From Pseudomonas sp. AB6 (GTDB lineage: Bacteria > Pseudomonadota > Gammaproteobacteria > Pseudomonadales > Pseudomonadaceae), in the NCBI RefSeq assembly GCF_034314105.1, contig NZ_JAVIWJ010000001.1, positions 2,605,501 to 2,669,500 on the forward strand: a stretch of DNA of 64,000 nt, read 5' to 3'. The notes under the pieces are model-generated. The model did not search any database, was not told the DNA's origin, and saw nothing but the letters and a program-made list of their open reading frames with translations. Shown here piece after piece: positions 9,257 through 20,962 of the stretch. The translations under genes and the position numbers were made by a program. Positions within the stretch are counted from its first letter, which is position 1. Each line of letters starts with the position of its first letter.

Positions 9257-10225
9257 TCACCCTCCAATAATCTTCATTACCATAGCGCCGCCGGAAAACG
9301 CCACTTCCTGCTTATCGCCCAAAGCCCTGACCAGCAGCCTTTGTAACGCCGGCAGGGCTTGATGGCGAGGTTTGTCCAGAAGGTCGCCGATATAATGGCG
9401 GTTGCTGGAAGATAGACAGCCATGCAACCAGCCAGTAGAGGACAGGCGCAAACGCGAGCAGGTTCGGCAAAAGGGCACGCTTTCGTTGGCGATGACACCA
9501 AAAAAACCTTTGCCGGGGATTTGATAGCGCACCGCCGTGGCATCCACGGGCGCATCGGCCTGAAGGTATTCGTAGTGATCGCCGATTAGCGCCAGCAGTT
9601 GCTGCAAGCTGACAAATTGCTGCAAAAACGCGTTCGAGTCGCTGGCCAGGTGGCCCATGCGCATCAGCTCGATAAAGCGCAGTTCATAACCACGCTCAAG
9701 ACAGTAATCAAGCAAAGGCATCACCTGATCCAGGTTTTGCCCGCGCAACGGCACCATGTTGACTTTAATTTTGATGCCTGCCGCGCTGGCCTGGGTCATG
9801 CCGTCAAGCACAGTGAGCAAATCACCGCCACGGGCAATGGTGCGAAATGCCAAGGGGTCTAAGGTGTCGAGAGAAACATTAAGCCGACGAATATTGGCAT
9901 CCACCAGCAGCGGCAGTTTGCGAGCCAGCAGTTGGCCATTGGTTGTCAGGCTGATTTCGTCGAGACCCAACTGCCCGATCTGAGCCATGAAGGTCTCCAG
10001 TTTTGGACTGACCAGAGGCTCGCCACCCGTGATACGCAGACGTTCAATGCCCGCGGCCTCAATCAGGTACGCCACGCCACTCGCCATGGCGTCCGCCGAC
10101 AACTCATCCTGCGCGGCCACTAAGCGCTTACCATTTGGCACACAGTAAGTGCAGGCGTAATTGCAGGCAGAGGTCAGGCTGATCCGCAGATTGCGAAAAC
10201 GCCTGCCTTGACGGTCAACGATCAT
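9257..10225 (-). CDS. moaA: GTP 3',8-cyclase MoaA, radical SAM enzyme of molybdopterin synthesis
   Basis: Converts GTP to 3',8-cyclo-GTP, the first step of molybdenum cofactor synthesis. The radical-SAM cluster motif is C21-C25-C28 (CNYACTYC), followed by the SAM-binding GGEPL loop. The second, GTP-binding cluster uses CRTCSRLRLSSTGWLHGCL. The protein ends in the Gly-Gly pair required in MoaA. The ATG at 10225 has GGAG 8 bases upstream; a 15-codon extension is unsupported. Pseudomonads often carry more than one moaA copy, and this one stands alone without moaB-E. About 322 residues. Confidence 0.95.
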   Translation of the reverse strand: MIVDRQGRRFRNLRISLTSACNYACTYCVPNGKRLVAAQDELSADAMASGVAYLIEAAGIERLRITGGEPLVSPKLETFMAQIGQLGLDEISLTTNGQLLARKLPLLVDANIRRLNVSLDTLDPLAFRTIARGGDLLTVLDGMTQASAAGIKIKVNMVPLRGQNLDQVMPLLDYCLERGYELRFIELMRMGHLASDSNAFLQQFVSLQQLLALIGDHYEYLQADAPVDATAVRYQIPGKGFFGVIANESVPFCRTCSRLRLSSTGWLHGCLSSSNRHYIGDLLDKPRHQALPALQRLLVRALGDKQEVAFSGGAMVMKIIGG

Positions 10226-10362
10226 GAATGGCTCCGGCAAAAAAAGGTGGACCGCTAAAACCTGACTCACACATCAATTTTTAGCAAGGCCTATGCCCGA
10301 GTATATTACTGGGACTCTTAACAGTGCATTGACTACCTGCAACCATAAAGCCCCCGAATGGC

Positions 10363-11004
10363 TTAAATGCTGGGCGGGGTATCGGTATCACGCTTGCGCT
10401 TGTTGCCCATGCGCACGCCAATATCCATCAGGAATTGAAAGAAGCCTTCCTGATCTTCGAGTACATTGCTCCAGAACGGCGAGTGATACAGCGCTACGGC
10501 GCCATGCACCAACGCCCAGGACGCGCAGAAGTGGAAATAAGGAGGCACGTCTTCAAGCTTGCCTTCGTTAATCCGGCCTTCAATCAACAACGTGAGGCGC
10601 TCAAAGTTGGAGGCACGAATCTTGTGCAACTCAACGACCATTTCCGGCACCTGGTTGCCCTTGACTACCTTTTCTTCCAAGCGATCAAACAACCGGTACC
10701 GTTGTGGATCACGCATACGGAACTCAAAGTAAGCACGGGATAAAGCTTCCTTATCCTTGTCGACGTCGGCAGAGTGCAGCAACTCATTCAAATCCCGCTC
10801 ATAATCGAGCATCAAGCGCAGATAAATCTCCGCTTTCGACTTGAAATGCTTATAGATAGTGCCTTTGCCGATACCCACGGCATCCGCGATCATCTCGACG
10901 GTGACACTGTCTTCACCTTGATCGAGGAACAGCTTTAGCGCGGTATCGAGAATTTCTTGCTCGCGGCGACGAAACTCACGGACCTTACGAGGTTCTTTCT
11001 GCAT
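10363..11004 (-). CDS. TetR/AcrR-family transcriptional regulator
   Basis: 213 residues with an N-terminal TetR helix-turn-helix (about residues 15-62: ILDTALKLFLDQGEDSVTVE then GIGKGTIYKHFKSK). The C-terminal ligand-binding region is helical and unassigned. It is divergent from the class V aminotransferase gene with about 80 bases between the starts, so that gene is a plausible but unproven target. A homologous TetR gene occupies this place beside the tatD-pilZ-holB cluster in P. aeruginosa (recalled as PA2957). Confidence 0.93.
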   Translation of the reverse strand: MQKEPRKVREFRRREQEILDTALKLFLDQGEDSVTVEMIADAVGIGKGTIYKHFKSKAEIYLRLMLDYERDLNELLHSADVDKDKEALSRAYFEFRMRDPQRYRLFDRLEEKVVKGNQVPEMVVELHKIRASNFERLTLLIEGRINEGKLEDVPPYFHFCASWALVHGAVALYHSPFWSNVLEDQEGFFQFLMDIGVRMGNKRKRDTDTPPSI

Positions 11005-11083
11005 AAGAAAAGGTCTGTTGGGGGGTCAAAATCGAAGCCGCGTATTATGCCTAACTTGTGCCAAATTGCACGGATCATCCGAC

Positions 11084-12217
11084 ATGTCTACGTTTCTTGA
11101 TGAATTTACACAGGCTCCAGGCCTGCGATATCTAAACCACGCGGCGGTCGCTCCCTGGCCAAAACGCGCCGCAACCGCCGTCACTCGCTTTGCTCAGGAA
11201 AACGTTTTACTGGGCGCGCGCGACTATCCTGATTGGATGATAGTTGAACAACGCCTTCGTGAACGCCTGATGCGTCTAATGAATGCACCGTCGACCGATG
11301 ACATTGCACTGGTCAAAAACACGTCGGAAGCGCTGTCATTCGTCGCCTTTGGGCTGGACTGGAAGAGCGGCGATCAAATCGTCATTAGTGACGAAGAGTT
11401 TCCTTCCAACCGAATCGTCTGGGAGGCGCTAAAGCCTCAAGGCGTTGAAGTCATTCAGGTCAGCCTTAAGGGCGACAACCCGGAAGCGGCATTGCTTGCG
11501 GCGTGCGGTCCTCGTACACGGCTGTTATCGATTAGTGCTGTGCAATTCGCTACAGGCCTGCGTCTTGATCTCGAAGTGCTTGGCCAAGGGTGCAAAACAC
11601 GTAATGTATTGTTCTGCATCGATGCCATTCAGCACTTGGGCGCCCTGCCCTTCGATGTTCAAGCAAGCCAATGCGACTTTGCGATGGCCGACGGCCACAA
11701 GTGGTTGCTGGGCCCGGAGGGCCTGGGGGTGTTTTACTGCCGCGCCGAATTGCGACCACAGTTGAAGCTAAATGAGTTTGGCTGGCACATGCTGGAACAT
11801 ATGGGCGATTACAACCGCACCACTTGGGAACCTGCTCTGTCTGCGCGTCGTTTCGAATGCGGCAGCCCGAATGTGCTGGGTAGTATGGCGCTGGAAGCCA
11901 GCCTTTCTTTGCTTGAGGAGGTAGGCATGGAACACGTCGGCAAGGCTATTGCAGAGCGCGTGCTGTGGCTCGAAGAAGGATTGAGCTCTATTCCCGGCGC
12001 TCGCCTGCACACGTCGAAAGACCCTAAGCGACGTGCAGGCATTCTGTCGTTCAGCCTTGATGGCGTGGAAAACTCAGCGCTGTTCGAGCGACTTAAGCAA
12101 CATCAGGTGGTATGCGTACAACGGGGGCCTGGCATTCGTTTCTCCCCACATTTCTATACAGAGTCGCGGGTGATTGAAGAGACGTTGGCTTTGGTACGCG
12201 AACTAGCAGCGCGGTGA
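11084..12217 (+). CDS. Class V aminotransferase-fold PLP protein
   Basis: About 377 residues with the cysteine-desulfurase/kynureninase/isopenicillin-N-epimerase fold. The PLP lysine is in MADGHKWLLGPEG, with the FCIDAIQHLGA aspartate/histidine segment before it. No catalytic cysteine loop of the SufS type is evident and no sulfur or nif genes are nearby, so an epimerase-like or lyase activity is as likely as desulfurase. The substrate is unknown. The ATG at 11084 begins family-like sequence; its ribosome-binding site is weak, and the frame extends 22 codons upstream. Confidence 0.88.
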   Translation: MSTFLDEFTQAPGLRYLNHAAVAPWPKRAATAVTRFAQENVLLGARDYPDWMIVEQRLRERLMRLMNAPSTDDIALVKNTSEALSFVAFGLDWKSGDQIVISDEEFPSNRIVWEALKPQGVEVIQVSLKGDNPEAALLAACGPRTRLLSISAVQFATGLRLDLEVLGQGCKTRNVLFCIDAIQHLGALPFDVQASQCDFAMADGHKWLLGPEGLGVFYCRAELRPQLKLNEFGWHMLEHMGDYNRTTWEPALSARRFECGSPNVLGSMALEASLSLLEEVGMEHVGKAIAERVLWLEEGLSSIPGARLHTSKDPKRRAGILSFSLDGVENSALFERLKQHQVVCVQRGPGIRFSPHFYTESRVIEETLALVRELAAR

Positions 12218-12294
12218 GAACCCAATCAAAGCGTCGATATTCCAAATCCGTTTAAAGAATAGTGTGGATTGGGCTGGACGCGCGGCAATCATGA

Positions 12295-12305
12295 CCAATA
12301 CTTAA
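12295..12305 (+). promoter_or_regulatory. RpoS-type -10 element for the RgsA sRNA
   Basis: The sequence ccaatacttaa resembles the sigma-S extended -10 consensus (C then TATACT then TAA), with one mismatch in the hexamer and the preferred C before it and TAA after it. It is placed correctly to start the predicted sRNA near 12309. RgsA transcription is known to depend on RpoS. Confidence 0.6.
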
Positions 12306-12308
12306 CTC

Positions 12309-12426
12309 GTTGGCGCGGCATCTCCCCCAAGTGGCGCGCCAATGAGGGTACCAATGGATCGCGTACCTTTGTTTACTCCTAATGGTCTTAACCCGGATTC
12401 ACCCCCCAGAACCCGGGTTTTTTTTG
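12309..12426 (+). ncRNA. rgsA: RgsA (P16) small regulatory RNA, probable
   Basis: The gap upstream of tatD is where pseudomonads encode RgsA/P16, a roughly 120-nt RpoS-dependent, Hfq-binding stress sRNA; the locus is recalled from P. aeruginosa PA2958-PA2959. Here it holds a sigma-S-like -10, about 80 bases with the C-rich single-stranded stretch ctccccc, and a strong terminator, giving a transcript near 118 nt. No reading frame of note lies inside. The identity rests on position, architecture and length rather than an alignment. The 5' end is inferred from the -10 element. Confidence 0.72.
12390..12425 (+). terminator. Rho-independent terminator of the RgsA locus
   Basis: A 7-base stem (aacccgg / ccgggtt) with a C-rich loop runs straight into eight T residues, a textbook intrinsic terminator on the plus strand. 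Confidence 0.9.
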
Positions 12427-12490
12427 CCTGTGTTTTACACACAGTAAAGATACAACCTCGCCCTCCCTGTGTTTGGAGGAAGTGTAGATG

Positions 12491-13276
12491 TCAGCGCTTC
12501 AGATGAGCCAGCGGAAACAGGCGGGCGAAGTTTTCGGTGGTCTGCTCGGCGAAGCGCTCATAGGACTCGCCGCGCAGCATCGCCAGAAACTCAGCGACCT
12601 CCCGCACATATTGAGGCAGGTTCGGCTTGCCCCGGTAAGGTATAGGCGCAAGGTAAGGTGAGTCGGTTTCTACCAGCAATCGATCAACGGGAACTTGGCG
12701 CGCCACGTCACGCAACGCGTCGGCGTTGCGGAAAGTGACGATCCCGGACAGCGAGATATAAAAACCCAGGTCCAGTGCCGCTTTGGCCATCGCCCAGTCC
12801 TCAGTGAAACAATGCAACACTCCGCCCTGTGGCAAGGCCGCTGCACGCATCAAATCCAGGGTGTCGGCGCGAGCGCCTCGGGTGTGGACGATCACCGGCT
12901 TGCCCGTCAGATTGGCCGCCTCAAGGTGCAAACGAAACGATGCCTGTTGAAGCTGCGCAGCTTCGGGCTCGTAGTGATAGTCGAGACCGGTTTCGCCGAT
13001 GGCGACTACCCTCGGATGGTTGAGCTCCGCCAATAACCAGTCCAGCGCAGGTGCCGTGCCCGGTTGCAGGTCAAGCGGGTGAACGCCGACCGAGCAATCC
13101 ACATCGTCATAGCGATCAGCCAAGGCTTTTACCGCACCGGCGTTTTCGGCGCTGACGCCGATGCACAGAAAATGCCCGACACCCCGCGCCCGGGCGGCAT
13201 CCAGGGCAGCGTCCAGTGAACCTGCATGTTCAGCGAGGTCGAGACGATCGAGGTGACAATGGGAATCTACAAGCAT
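12491..13276 (-). CDS. tatD: TatD-family metal-dependent hydrolase
   Basis: TIM-barrel amidohydrolase-superfamily nuclease; TatD relatives are 3'-5' exonucleases or DNases active in DNA repair and turnover. Metal ligands are visible in the N-terminal DSHCHLD motif, the GETGLDYHY block, VIVHTRGA and the LLVETDSPYLAP aspartate. At 261 residues it is full length. It is the last gene of the tmk-holB-pilZ-tatD run and starts 14 bases after the pilZ stop. It is unrelated to Tat secretion despite the name. Confidence 0.94.
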   Translation of the reverse strand: MLVDSHCHLDRLDLAEHAGSLDAALDAARARGVGHFLCIGVSAENAGAVKALADRYDDVDCSVGVHPLDLQPGTAPALDWLLAELNHPRVVAIGETGLDYHYEPEAAQLQQASFRLHLEAANLTGKPVIVHTRGARADTLDLMRAAALPQGGVLHCFTEDWAMAKAALDLGFYISLSGIVTFRNADALRDVARQVPVDRLLVETDSPYLAPIPYRGKPNLPQYVREVAEFLAMLRGESYERFAEQTTENFARLFPLAHLKR

Positions 13277-13290
13277 GAAGGAGGCTACAA

Positions 13291-13647
13291 CTACATCGTA
13301 TGAGTGGGACGGTCGGACTTAAGAGCACCGGCCAGATACGTTTCGATTTTATTGCGTGCAGCGTTATCACCGTCGTTGAATTGAACGCCAACCCCGGCAG
13401 CCCGATTGCCTTGGGCGCCTTTGGGGGTGATCCAGGTAACTTTGCCCGTTACCGGAATTTTTTCCGGCTCGTCCATCAGGTTAAGCAGCATGAATACCTC
13501 GTCACCCAGCTTGTAGCTCTTGCTGGTCGGGATAAACAAACCGCCATTCTTGATAAAGGGCATATACGCCGCGTACAACACCGACTTGTCCTTGATGGTC
13601 AGAGACAGGATGCCATTACGTGGACCGGGGTTCAGCGGCAAATTCAT
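13291..13647 (-). CDS. pilZ: PilZ, type IV pilus assembly adaptor
   Basis: 118-residue single-domain PilZ protein of the type that founded the family and is needed for pilus fibre assembly. The chosen ATG at 13647 has AAAGGAG 6 bases upstream; the open frame upstream lacks support. The RxxxR and D/NxSxxG motifs that bind cyclic di-GMP are absent, as in P. aeruginosa PilZ, so it probably acts through protein partners (PilB/FimX type). It sits between holB and tatD, the standard place. Confidence 0.93.
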   Translation of the reverse strand: MNLPLNPGPRNGILSLTIKDKSVLYAAYMPFIKNGGLFIPTSKSYKLGDEVFMLLNLMDEPEKIPVTGKVTWITPKGAQGNRAAGVGVQFNDGDNAARNKIETYLAGALKSDRPTHTM

Positions 13648-13685
13648 TGCAACTCCTTTAGGGGAAGTGATCCTGCAGCAGGAGT

Positions 13686-16519
<2,834 letters not shown>

Positions 16520-16522
16520 TGA

Positions 16523-17338
16523 TCAAACATCCAAGAGCGCGCGGGCGATGCCCTGCAGTTTACGGGTGAGTGGACCAACCGGCCAGTTCAGCTGCGCAAA
16601 CTCCCGTACGGGCCATACGCCGTAAACGCTGTTGCACACAAAAACCTCGTCTGCCTGTTCCAGGTCGTGAATACCTATGTCGCGGACCTCGGTGACGATG
16701 CCCAAGGTTTGTGCTTGCGCCAATAGCTCGGCGCGCATTACTCCTGCCACACCGCAACGACTTAGATCGGCCGTGACCAGAACGTCGTCAGCGATCAAAA
16801 ACAGGTTGCTGTAGACACCCTCAATGAGGCGTCCCGAGGTGTCATACATCAGCCCTTCGGCAAAGGCGCTGTCGTGCCATTCACTGCGGGCGAGGACTTG
16901 CTCCAGTCGATTGAGGTGCTTAAGCCCCGCCAACAGCGGCTGCTCGGACAGGCGGGTGACGCAGGCAAACAGGCTCACCCCCTGGTCGGCATGAGCCGCA
17001 GGATAAGGCGAAGGAGGATAGCCCTGAATAATACGTCGCGGACGAGCAAGGGGCGCGGGCGCATAACCACGCAGACTATCGCCACGGGTGACAATCAGTT
17101 TCATGACGCCGCGGCCCAACTGAGCGGCAAACGCCAGCAACTCACTGCGAATCAATGCTTGATCGGCAGCGATTTTCAAACGGTCGCAGCCCAGCTTCAA
17201 TCGCGCCAGATGACGTTCGATCAATAACGGCCGTCCCGCCTTGACGGCGATGGTTTCAAATAACCCATCACCATAAGCCAAACCTCGATCCGTAATGGAC
17301 AGAGCGTCTGCCGGCCGACCGTCGATCCAGCTCAACAT
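16523..17338 (-). CDS. pabC: Aminodeoxychorismate lyase
   Basis: PLP enzyme that splits aminodeoxychorismate into p-aminobenzoate and pyruvate in folate synthesis. 271 residues with the class IV aminotransferase fold; the PLP lysine is in LAGLKHLNRLEQV and the phosphate-binding EGVYSNLFLI segment follows. The ATG at 17338 overlaps the fabF TGA (TGATG), indicating coupling; a TTG one codon earlier is in frame but less likely. The fabF-pabC-mltG order is conserved in gammaproteobacteria. Confidence 0.95.
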   Translation of the reverse strand: MLSWIDGRPADALSITDRGLAYGDGLFETIAVKAGRPLLIERHLARLKLGCDRLKIAADQALIRSELLAFAAQLGRGVMKLIVTRGDSLRGYAPAPLARPRRIIQGYPPSPYPAAHADQGVSLFACVTRLSEQPLLAGLKHLNRLEQVLARSEWHDSAFAEGLMYDTSGRLIEGVYSNLFLIADDVLVTADLSRCGVAGVMRAELLAQAQTLGIVTEVRDIGIHDLEQADEVFVCNSVYGVWPVREFAQLNWPVGPLTRKLQGIARALLDV

Positions 17339-18582
17339 CAATCAGCGAACCGGCGAAAGACCAACGAACCGTTAGTGCCGCCAAAACCAAAGGAATTGGA
17401 CACCGCAACGTCGATTGGCATCGGCTTGGCCTCATGCGGCACGAAATCCAGGTCACAGCCTTCGTCTGGCTGATCGAGATTGATGGTCGGCGGTGCAACC
17501 TGATCATTGATCGCTAAAATACTGAAGATAGCCTCGACGGCGCCTGCTGCGCCGAGCAAGTGACCCGTCATCGACTTGGTAGAACTGACCGCCAGTTTGT
17601 AGGCATGGTCTCCAAATACTGTTTTGATCGCCGACGCTTCTGCCAGATCGCCCGCCAGAGTCGAGGTGCCATGGGCGTTGATGTACTGCACCTCATCAAC
17701 GTTGAGCTTGGCATCACGCAGTGCATTAGCAATACAACGTGCCGCACCCGCCCCGTCTTCCGGTGGTGAGGTCATGTGATAAGCGTCGCCGCTCATGCCG
17801 AAACCGATCAGCTCAGCATAAATTGTTGCGCCCCGCGCTTTGGCGTGCTCAAGCTCTTCGAGTACCAATGCACCCGCACCGTCGGACAGGACGAAACCGT
17901 CACGGCCCTTGTCCCAGGGACGGCTGGCGCGAGCAGGATCGTCATTGCGCGTGGACAGAGCCCGAGACGCGCCGAAACCACCCATACCTAAACCGCAGGC
18001 GGCCATTTCGGCGCCACCGGCAATCATCACGTCGGCTTCACCGTAGACGATATTGCGCGCCGCCATGCCGATGCAGTGCGTACCTGTGGTACACGCCGTG
18101 GCGATGGCATAGTTGGGGCCCTGCGCACCGAGGTGGATCGACAGGAAACCAGAAATCATATTGATGATTGAGCCAGGCACAAAAAACGGAGAAATTTTCC
18201 CCGGGCCTTGCTCGTGCAACGAACGGCTGTTGTTCTCGATATTGGTCAGGCCACCGATACCAGCGCCCATGGCAACGCCAATTCGGTCGCGGTTTTCATC
18301 AGTAACTTCAAGGCCGGAATTGCGCACGGCCTGGAAGCTGGCAGCCAGCCCGTACTGAATGAACAAATCGAGACGGCGGGCCTCTTTGGCCGCGAGGTAC
18401 TCCTCGACTTTAAAATCCTTAACCGAACCGCCAAAACGAGTGGTGAAGGCTGAAAGGTCCGTATGCTCGATCAGGCCAATGCCACTACGGCCAGCCAAAA
18501 TGCCTTGCCAACTGCTCGGCACATCGGTGCCCAATGGCGACAGCATACCCATACCGGTGACTACGACGCGTCTACGCGACAC
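17338..18582 (-). CDS. fabF: 3-oxoacyl-[ACP] synthase II
   Basis: Condenses malonyl-ACP with growing acyl-ACP, including the temperature-sensitive palmitoleate to vaccenate elongation. 414 residues, with the thiolase-fold triad: C164 in [10 protein letters not shown], His in [12 protein letters not shown] and His in [12 protein letters not shown]. The start is a GTG with GGAG 7 bases upstream. It follows acpP across a gap that contains a terminator-like hairpin, so fabF is probably expressed by partial read-through. Confidence 0.97.
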   Translation of the reverse strand: MSRRRVVVTGMGMLSPLGTDVPSSWQGILAGRSGIGLIEHTDLSAFTTRFGGSVKDFKVEEYLAAKEARRLDLFIQYGLAASFQAVRNSGLEVTDENRDRIGVAMGAGIGGLTNIENNSRSLHEQGPGKISPFFVPGSIINMISGFLSIHLGAQGPNYAIATACTTGTHCIGMAARNIVYGEADVMIAGGAEMAACGLGMGGFGASRALSTRNDDPARASRPWDKGRDGFVLSDGAGALVLEELEHAKARGATIYAELIGFGMSGDAYHMTSPPEDGAGAARCIANALRDAKLNVDEVQYINAHGTSTLAGDLAEASAIKTVFGDHAYKLAVSSTKSMTGHLLGAAGAVEAIFSILAINDQVAPPTINLDQPDEGCDLDFVPHEAKPMPIDVAVSNSFGFGGTNGSLVFRRFAD

Positions 18583-18631
18583 AGCACTCTCCTTTCTTCT
18601 AATGACGACACTTTTGATCGATTTTTAAAGA

Positions 18632-18666
18632 AAAAACCGCACGCCAGCAATGGCAGTGCGGTTTTT
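18632..18666 (-). terminator. Terminator or attenuator between acpP and fabF
   Basis: An 11-base inverted repeat (aaaaaccgcac / gtgcggttttt) followed on the minus strand by a T-run forms a good intrinsic terminator just after acpP. It would let acpP, needed in great molar excess, be transcribed more than fabF. Confidence 0.85.
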
Positions 18667-18692
18667 CCAGTCAACAACGCAAATTAAAACTA

Positions 18693-18929
18693 TTACGCTT
18701 GGTGCTTGTTGACGTAATCGATAGCAGCTTGAACGGTGGTAATTTTTTCGGCATCTTCGTCAGGGATTTCGGTCTCGAACTCTTCTTCCAAAGCCATTAC
18801 CAGCTCCACGGTATCAAGGGAGTCAGCACCCAAGTCGTCTACGAAAGATGAAGTGTTTTTCACTTCGTCTTCTTTGACGCCCAGTTGCTCAACAACGATT
18901 TTCTTGACGCGTTCTTCGATGGTGCTCAT
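18693..18929 (-). CDS. acpP: Acyl carrier protein
   Basis: 78-residue acidic four-helix carrier that holds acyl chains on a phosphopantetheine arm during fatty-acid synthesis. The attachment serine is S37 in the [10 protein letters not shown] motif. TAGGAGTTAAAACAAGGT precedes the ATG. Length and sequence are near the universal AcpP type. It is flanked by a leader hairpin upstream and a terminator downstream, which suggests a separately tuned short transcript within the fab cluster. Confidence 0.98.
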   Translation of the reverse strand: MSTIEERVKKIVVEQLGVKEDEVKNTSSFVDDLGADSLDTVELVMALEEEFETEIPDEDAEKITTVQAAIDYVNKHQA

Positions 18930-18989
18930 ACCTTGTTTTAACTCCTAGTGGACAAATTCAGGCAGCTGGCCGGTGGGTAAGTGTAAGAA

Positions 18990-19026
18990 GAGGTTTTGCG
19001 CATTTCAAGCTCAATGCGAAACCTCT
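18990..19026 (-). promoter_or_regulatory. Long hairpin in the acpP leader
   Basis: Between fabG and acpP, arms gaggttttgcgcatt and aatgcgaaacctc can pair almost fully around a short loop. No T-run follows on the minus strand, so it is not a plain terminator. It may be a processing or stability element of the acpP mRNA or a weak fabG 3' end. A promoter for acpP probably lies further upstream (19040-19121), but I could not pick one with confidence. Confidence 0.5.
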
Positions 19027-19121
19027 CGAACCACACCCGCCTTCCGCCTATTAATAGATTGCAGCTTTATAACGGATTTTAGACCGCTCGTATGACATTT
19101 TTTTAAAGCGATCCGTCACAT

Positions 19122-19865
19122 TTAGCTCATGTACATGCCACCGTTTACCGGGATTGTAGCCCCAGTAACGTAGCCTGCACCTTCAGATGCGAGAAAAGCG
19201 ACCACGTGCGCAATCTCTTGGGCCTGCCCCAAACGCCCTAAAGGAATTTGGTTGATCAACAATTCGCGCTGCGTTTCTGGCAACTCGCGGGTCATATCAG
19301 TATCGATAAAACCGGGTGCAACCGAATTCACAGTCACTGCACGGGAGCCGACTTCGCGCGCCAGTGCCCGACTAAAACCTTCCAACCCGGCTTTCGCGGC
19401 CGCGTAGTTTACTTGGCCTGCGTTGCCCATGGCACCCACAACTGAACCAATACTGATGATTCGACCCCAACGGGCCTTAGTCATGCCGCGCAAAACACCC
19501 TTGGATAGCCGAAACAGGCTATTCAGATTCGTGTCGACAACGTCATGCCACTCGTCATCTTTCATCCGCATTACCAGATTGTCACGGGTGATACCCGCGT
19601 TATTGACAAGGATCAACGGTGCGCCAACACGTTCCTGGATCAACGCCAGGGTTGCGGTTACAGATTGGGCATTACACACATCCAGCATCAGCCCAAAGCC
19701 TTCGATCCCGTTTTCCTTGAAGGTTGCGCTGATGCGCTCCGCGCCGGATTCAGACGTTGCGGTTCCAACTACAGTCGCTCCGTTGCGTCCCAATTCAAGG
19801 GCGATAGCTTGTCCTATACCACGACTCGCACCGGTAACCAGTGCAACTTTACCTTGCAGGCTCAT
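19122..19865 (-). CDS. fabG: 3-oxoacyl-[ACP] reductase
   Basis: NADPH-dependent short-chain dehydrogenase that reduces beta-ketoacyl-ACP. 247 residues from an ATG at 19865 with AGGAG 7 bases upstream. The cofactor loop is TGASRGIG, the NNAG structural motif is present, and the catalytic Ser-Tyr-Lys set lies in IISIGSVVGAMG and VNYAAAKAG. It begins 14 bases after fabD. The open frame runs 43 codons further upstream with no coding character. Confidence 0.97.
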   Translation of the reverse strand: MSLQGKVALVTGASRGIGQAIALELGRNGATVVGTATSESGAERISATFKENGIEGFGLMLDVCNAQSVTATLALIQERVGAPLILVNNAGITRDNLVMRMKDDEWHDVVDTNLNSLFRLSKGVLRGMTKARWGRIISIGSVVGAMGNAGQVNYAAAKAGLEGFSRALAREVGSRAVTVNSVAPGFIDTDMTRELPETQRELLINQIPLGRLGQAQEIAHVVAFLASEGAGYVTGATIPVNGGMYMS

Positions 19866-19879
19866 GCAAGCTCTCCTAA

Positions 19880-20818
19880 TCAGGCCAATGCCGCGCGAGT
19901 GGCAGCGAAGGCATCTGGGGTATTGAGGTTGTAAGTCGTTACGCCTTCGGCGCAGCGTTTGTTCAGACCCGCAAGTACTTTCCCGGGACCACATTCGACC
20001 AACTGGGTAACACCGCTGGCTGCCAAGCTCTGAATGGACTCGACCCAGCGCACTGGCCTGTATAGCTGCTCAAGCAAATTGTGTTTCAGGGTAGCAAGAT
20101 CAATCGCAGGCGACGCGCTGACATTTTGCACCAGTTGGATCTGAGGCGTCTGCCAGGCAATCGCTTCGATGGATTCAGCAAAGCGCTCTGCAGCCGGGCG
20201 CATCAGTTCGCAGTGCGACGGCACGCTCACCGGCAACGGCATCGCGCGCTTGGCGCCACGGGCCTTGCAAGCCTCCATGGCCCGCTCAACAGCGGCAGCA
20301 GAACCTGCGATCACCACTTGGCCCGGCGAGTTGAAGTTCACCGCACTGACCACATCACCTTGAGCCGACTCGGCGCACGCCGCCAAGACATCCGCATCCG
20401 CCAGACCCAAAATTGCCGCCATACCGCCTTGTCCAGCTGGCACGGCTTCCTGCATCAGCTGGCCCCGACGCTGCACCAACTTGACTGCATCACTCAGGCT
20501 CAAGCTGCCAGCCGCTACCAATGCGCTGTACTCACCGAGGCTATGCCCCGCGACAAACACAGGGCGAGCGCCATTTTCAGCCAGCCACAGGCGCCAAAGC
20601 GCCACGGAGGCGGTCAGGATTGCCGGCTGCGTCTTATCTGTTTGATTGAGTTGCGCCTCGGGGCCTTGCTGAGTCAACGCCCAAAGGTCGTAGCCCAGCG
20701 CTACGGAAGCTTCAGCAAATGTGTCCAGAATCAGTGGGTAATGCGCGCCCAACTCGGCCAACATGCCGAGGGACTGCGAGCCTTGACCCGGAAAAACGAA
20801 CGCGAGGGATGCAGACAT
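19880..20818 (-). CDS. fabD: Malonyl-CoA:ACP transacylase
   Basis: Loads malonyl groups onto ACP. 312 residues with the N-terminal FPGQGSQ motif, nucleophile S93 in the GHSLGE elbow and the downstream catalytic histidine in PVSVPSHCELM. It lies 144 bases from plsX, a larger gap than its neighbours have, so an internal promoter is possible. Length and motifs are standard. Confidence 0.97.
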   Translation of the reverse strand: MSASLAFVFPGQGSQSLGMLAELGAHYPLILDTFAEASVALGYDLWALTQQGPEAQLNQTDKTQPAILTASVALWRLWLAENGARPVFVAGHSLGEYSALVAAGSLSLSDAVKLVQRRGQLMQEAVPAGQGGMAAILGLADADVLAACAESAQGDVVSAVNFNSPGQVVIAGSAAAVERAMEACKARGAKRAMPLPVSVPSHCELMRPAAERFAESIEAIAWQTPQIQLVQNVSASPAIDLATLKHNLLEQLYRPVRWVESIQSLAASGVTQLVECGPGKVLAGLNKRCAEGVTTYNLNTPDAFAATRAALA

Positions 20819-20962
20819 TAAACAAGCCCCTAATAATATGTCGTCGAAAAATATGCACCTGATCGACCAGGCACACTAACGCTTGGCTACATTGATGGAC
20901 AATTGGATGAATAACCTGTCGCAAGCGTCACATCGCCATCAAGGAGCGTGACACACAGCAGT

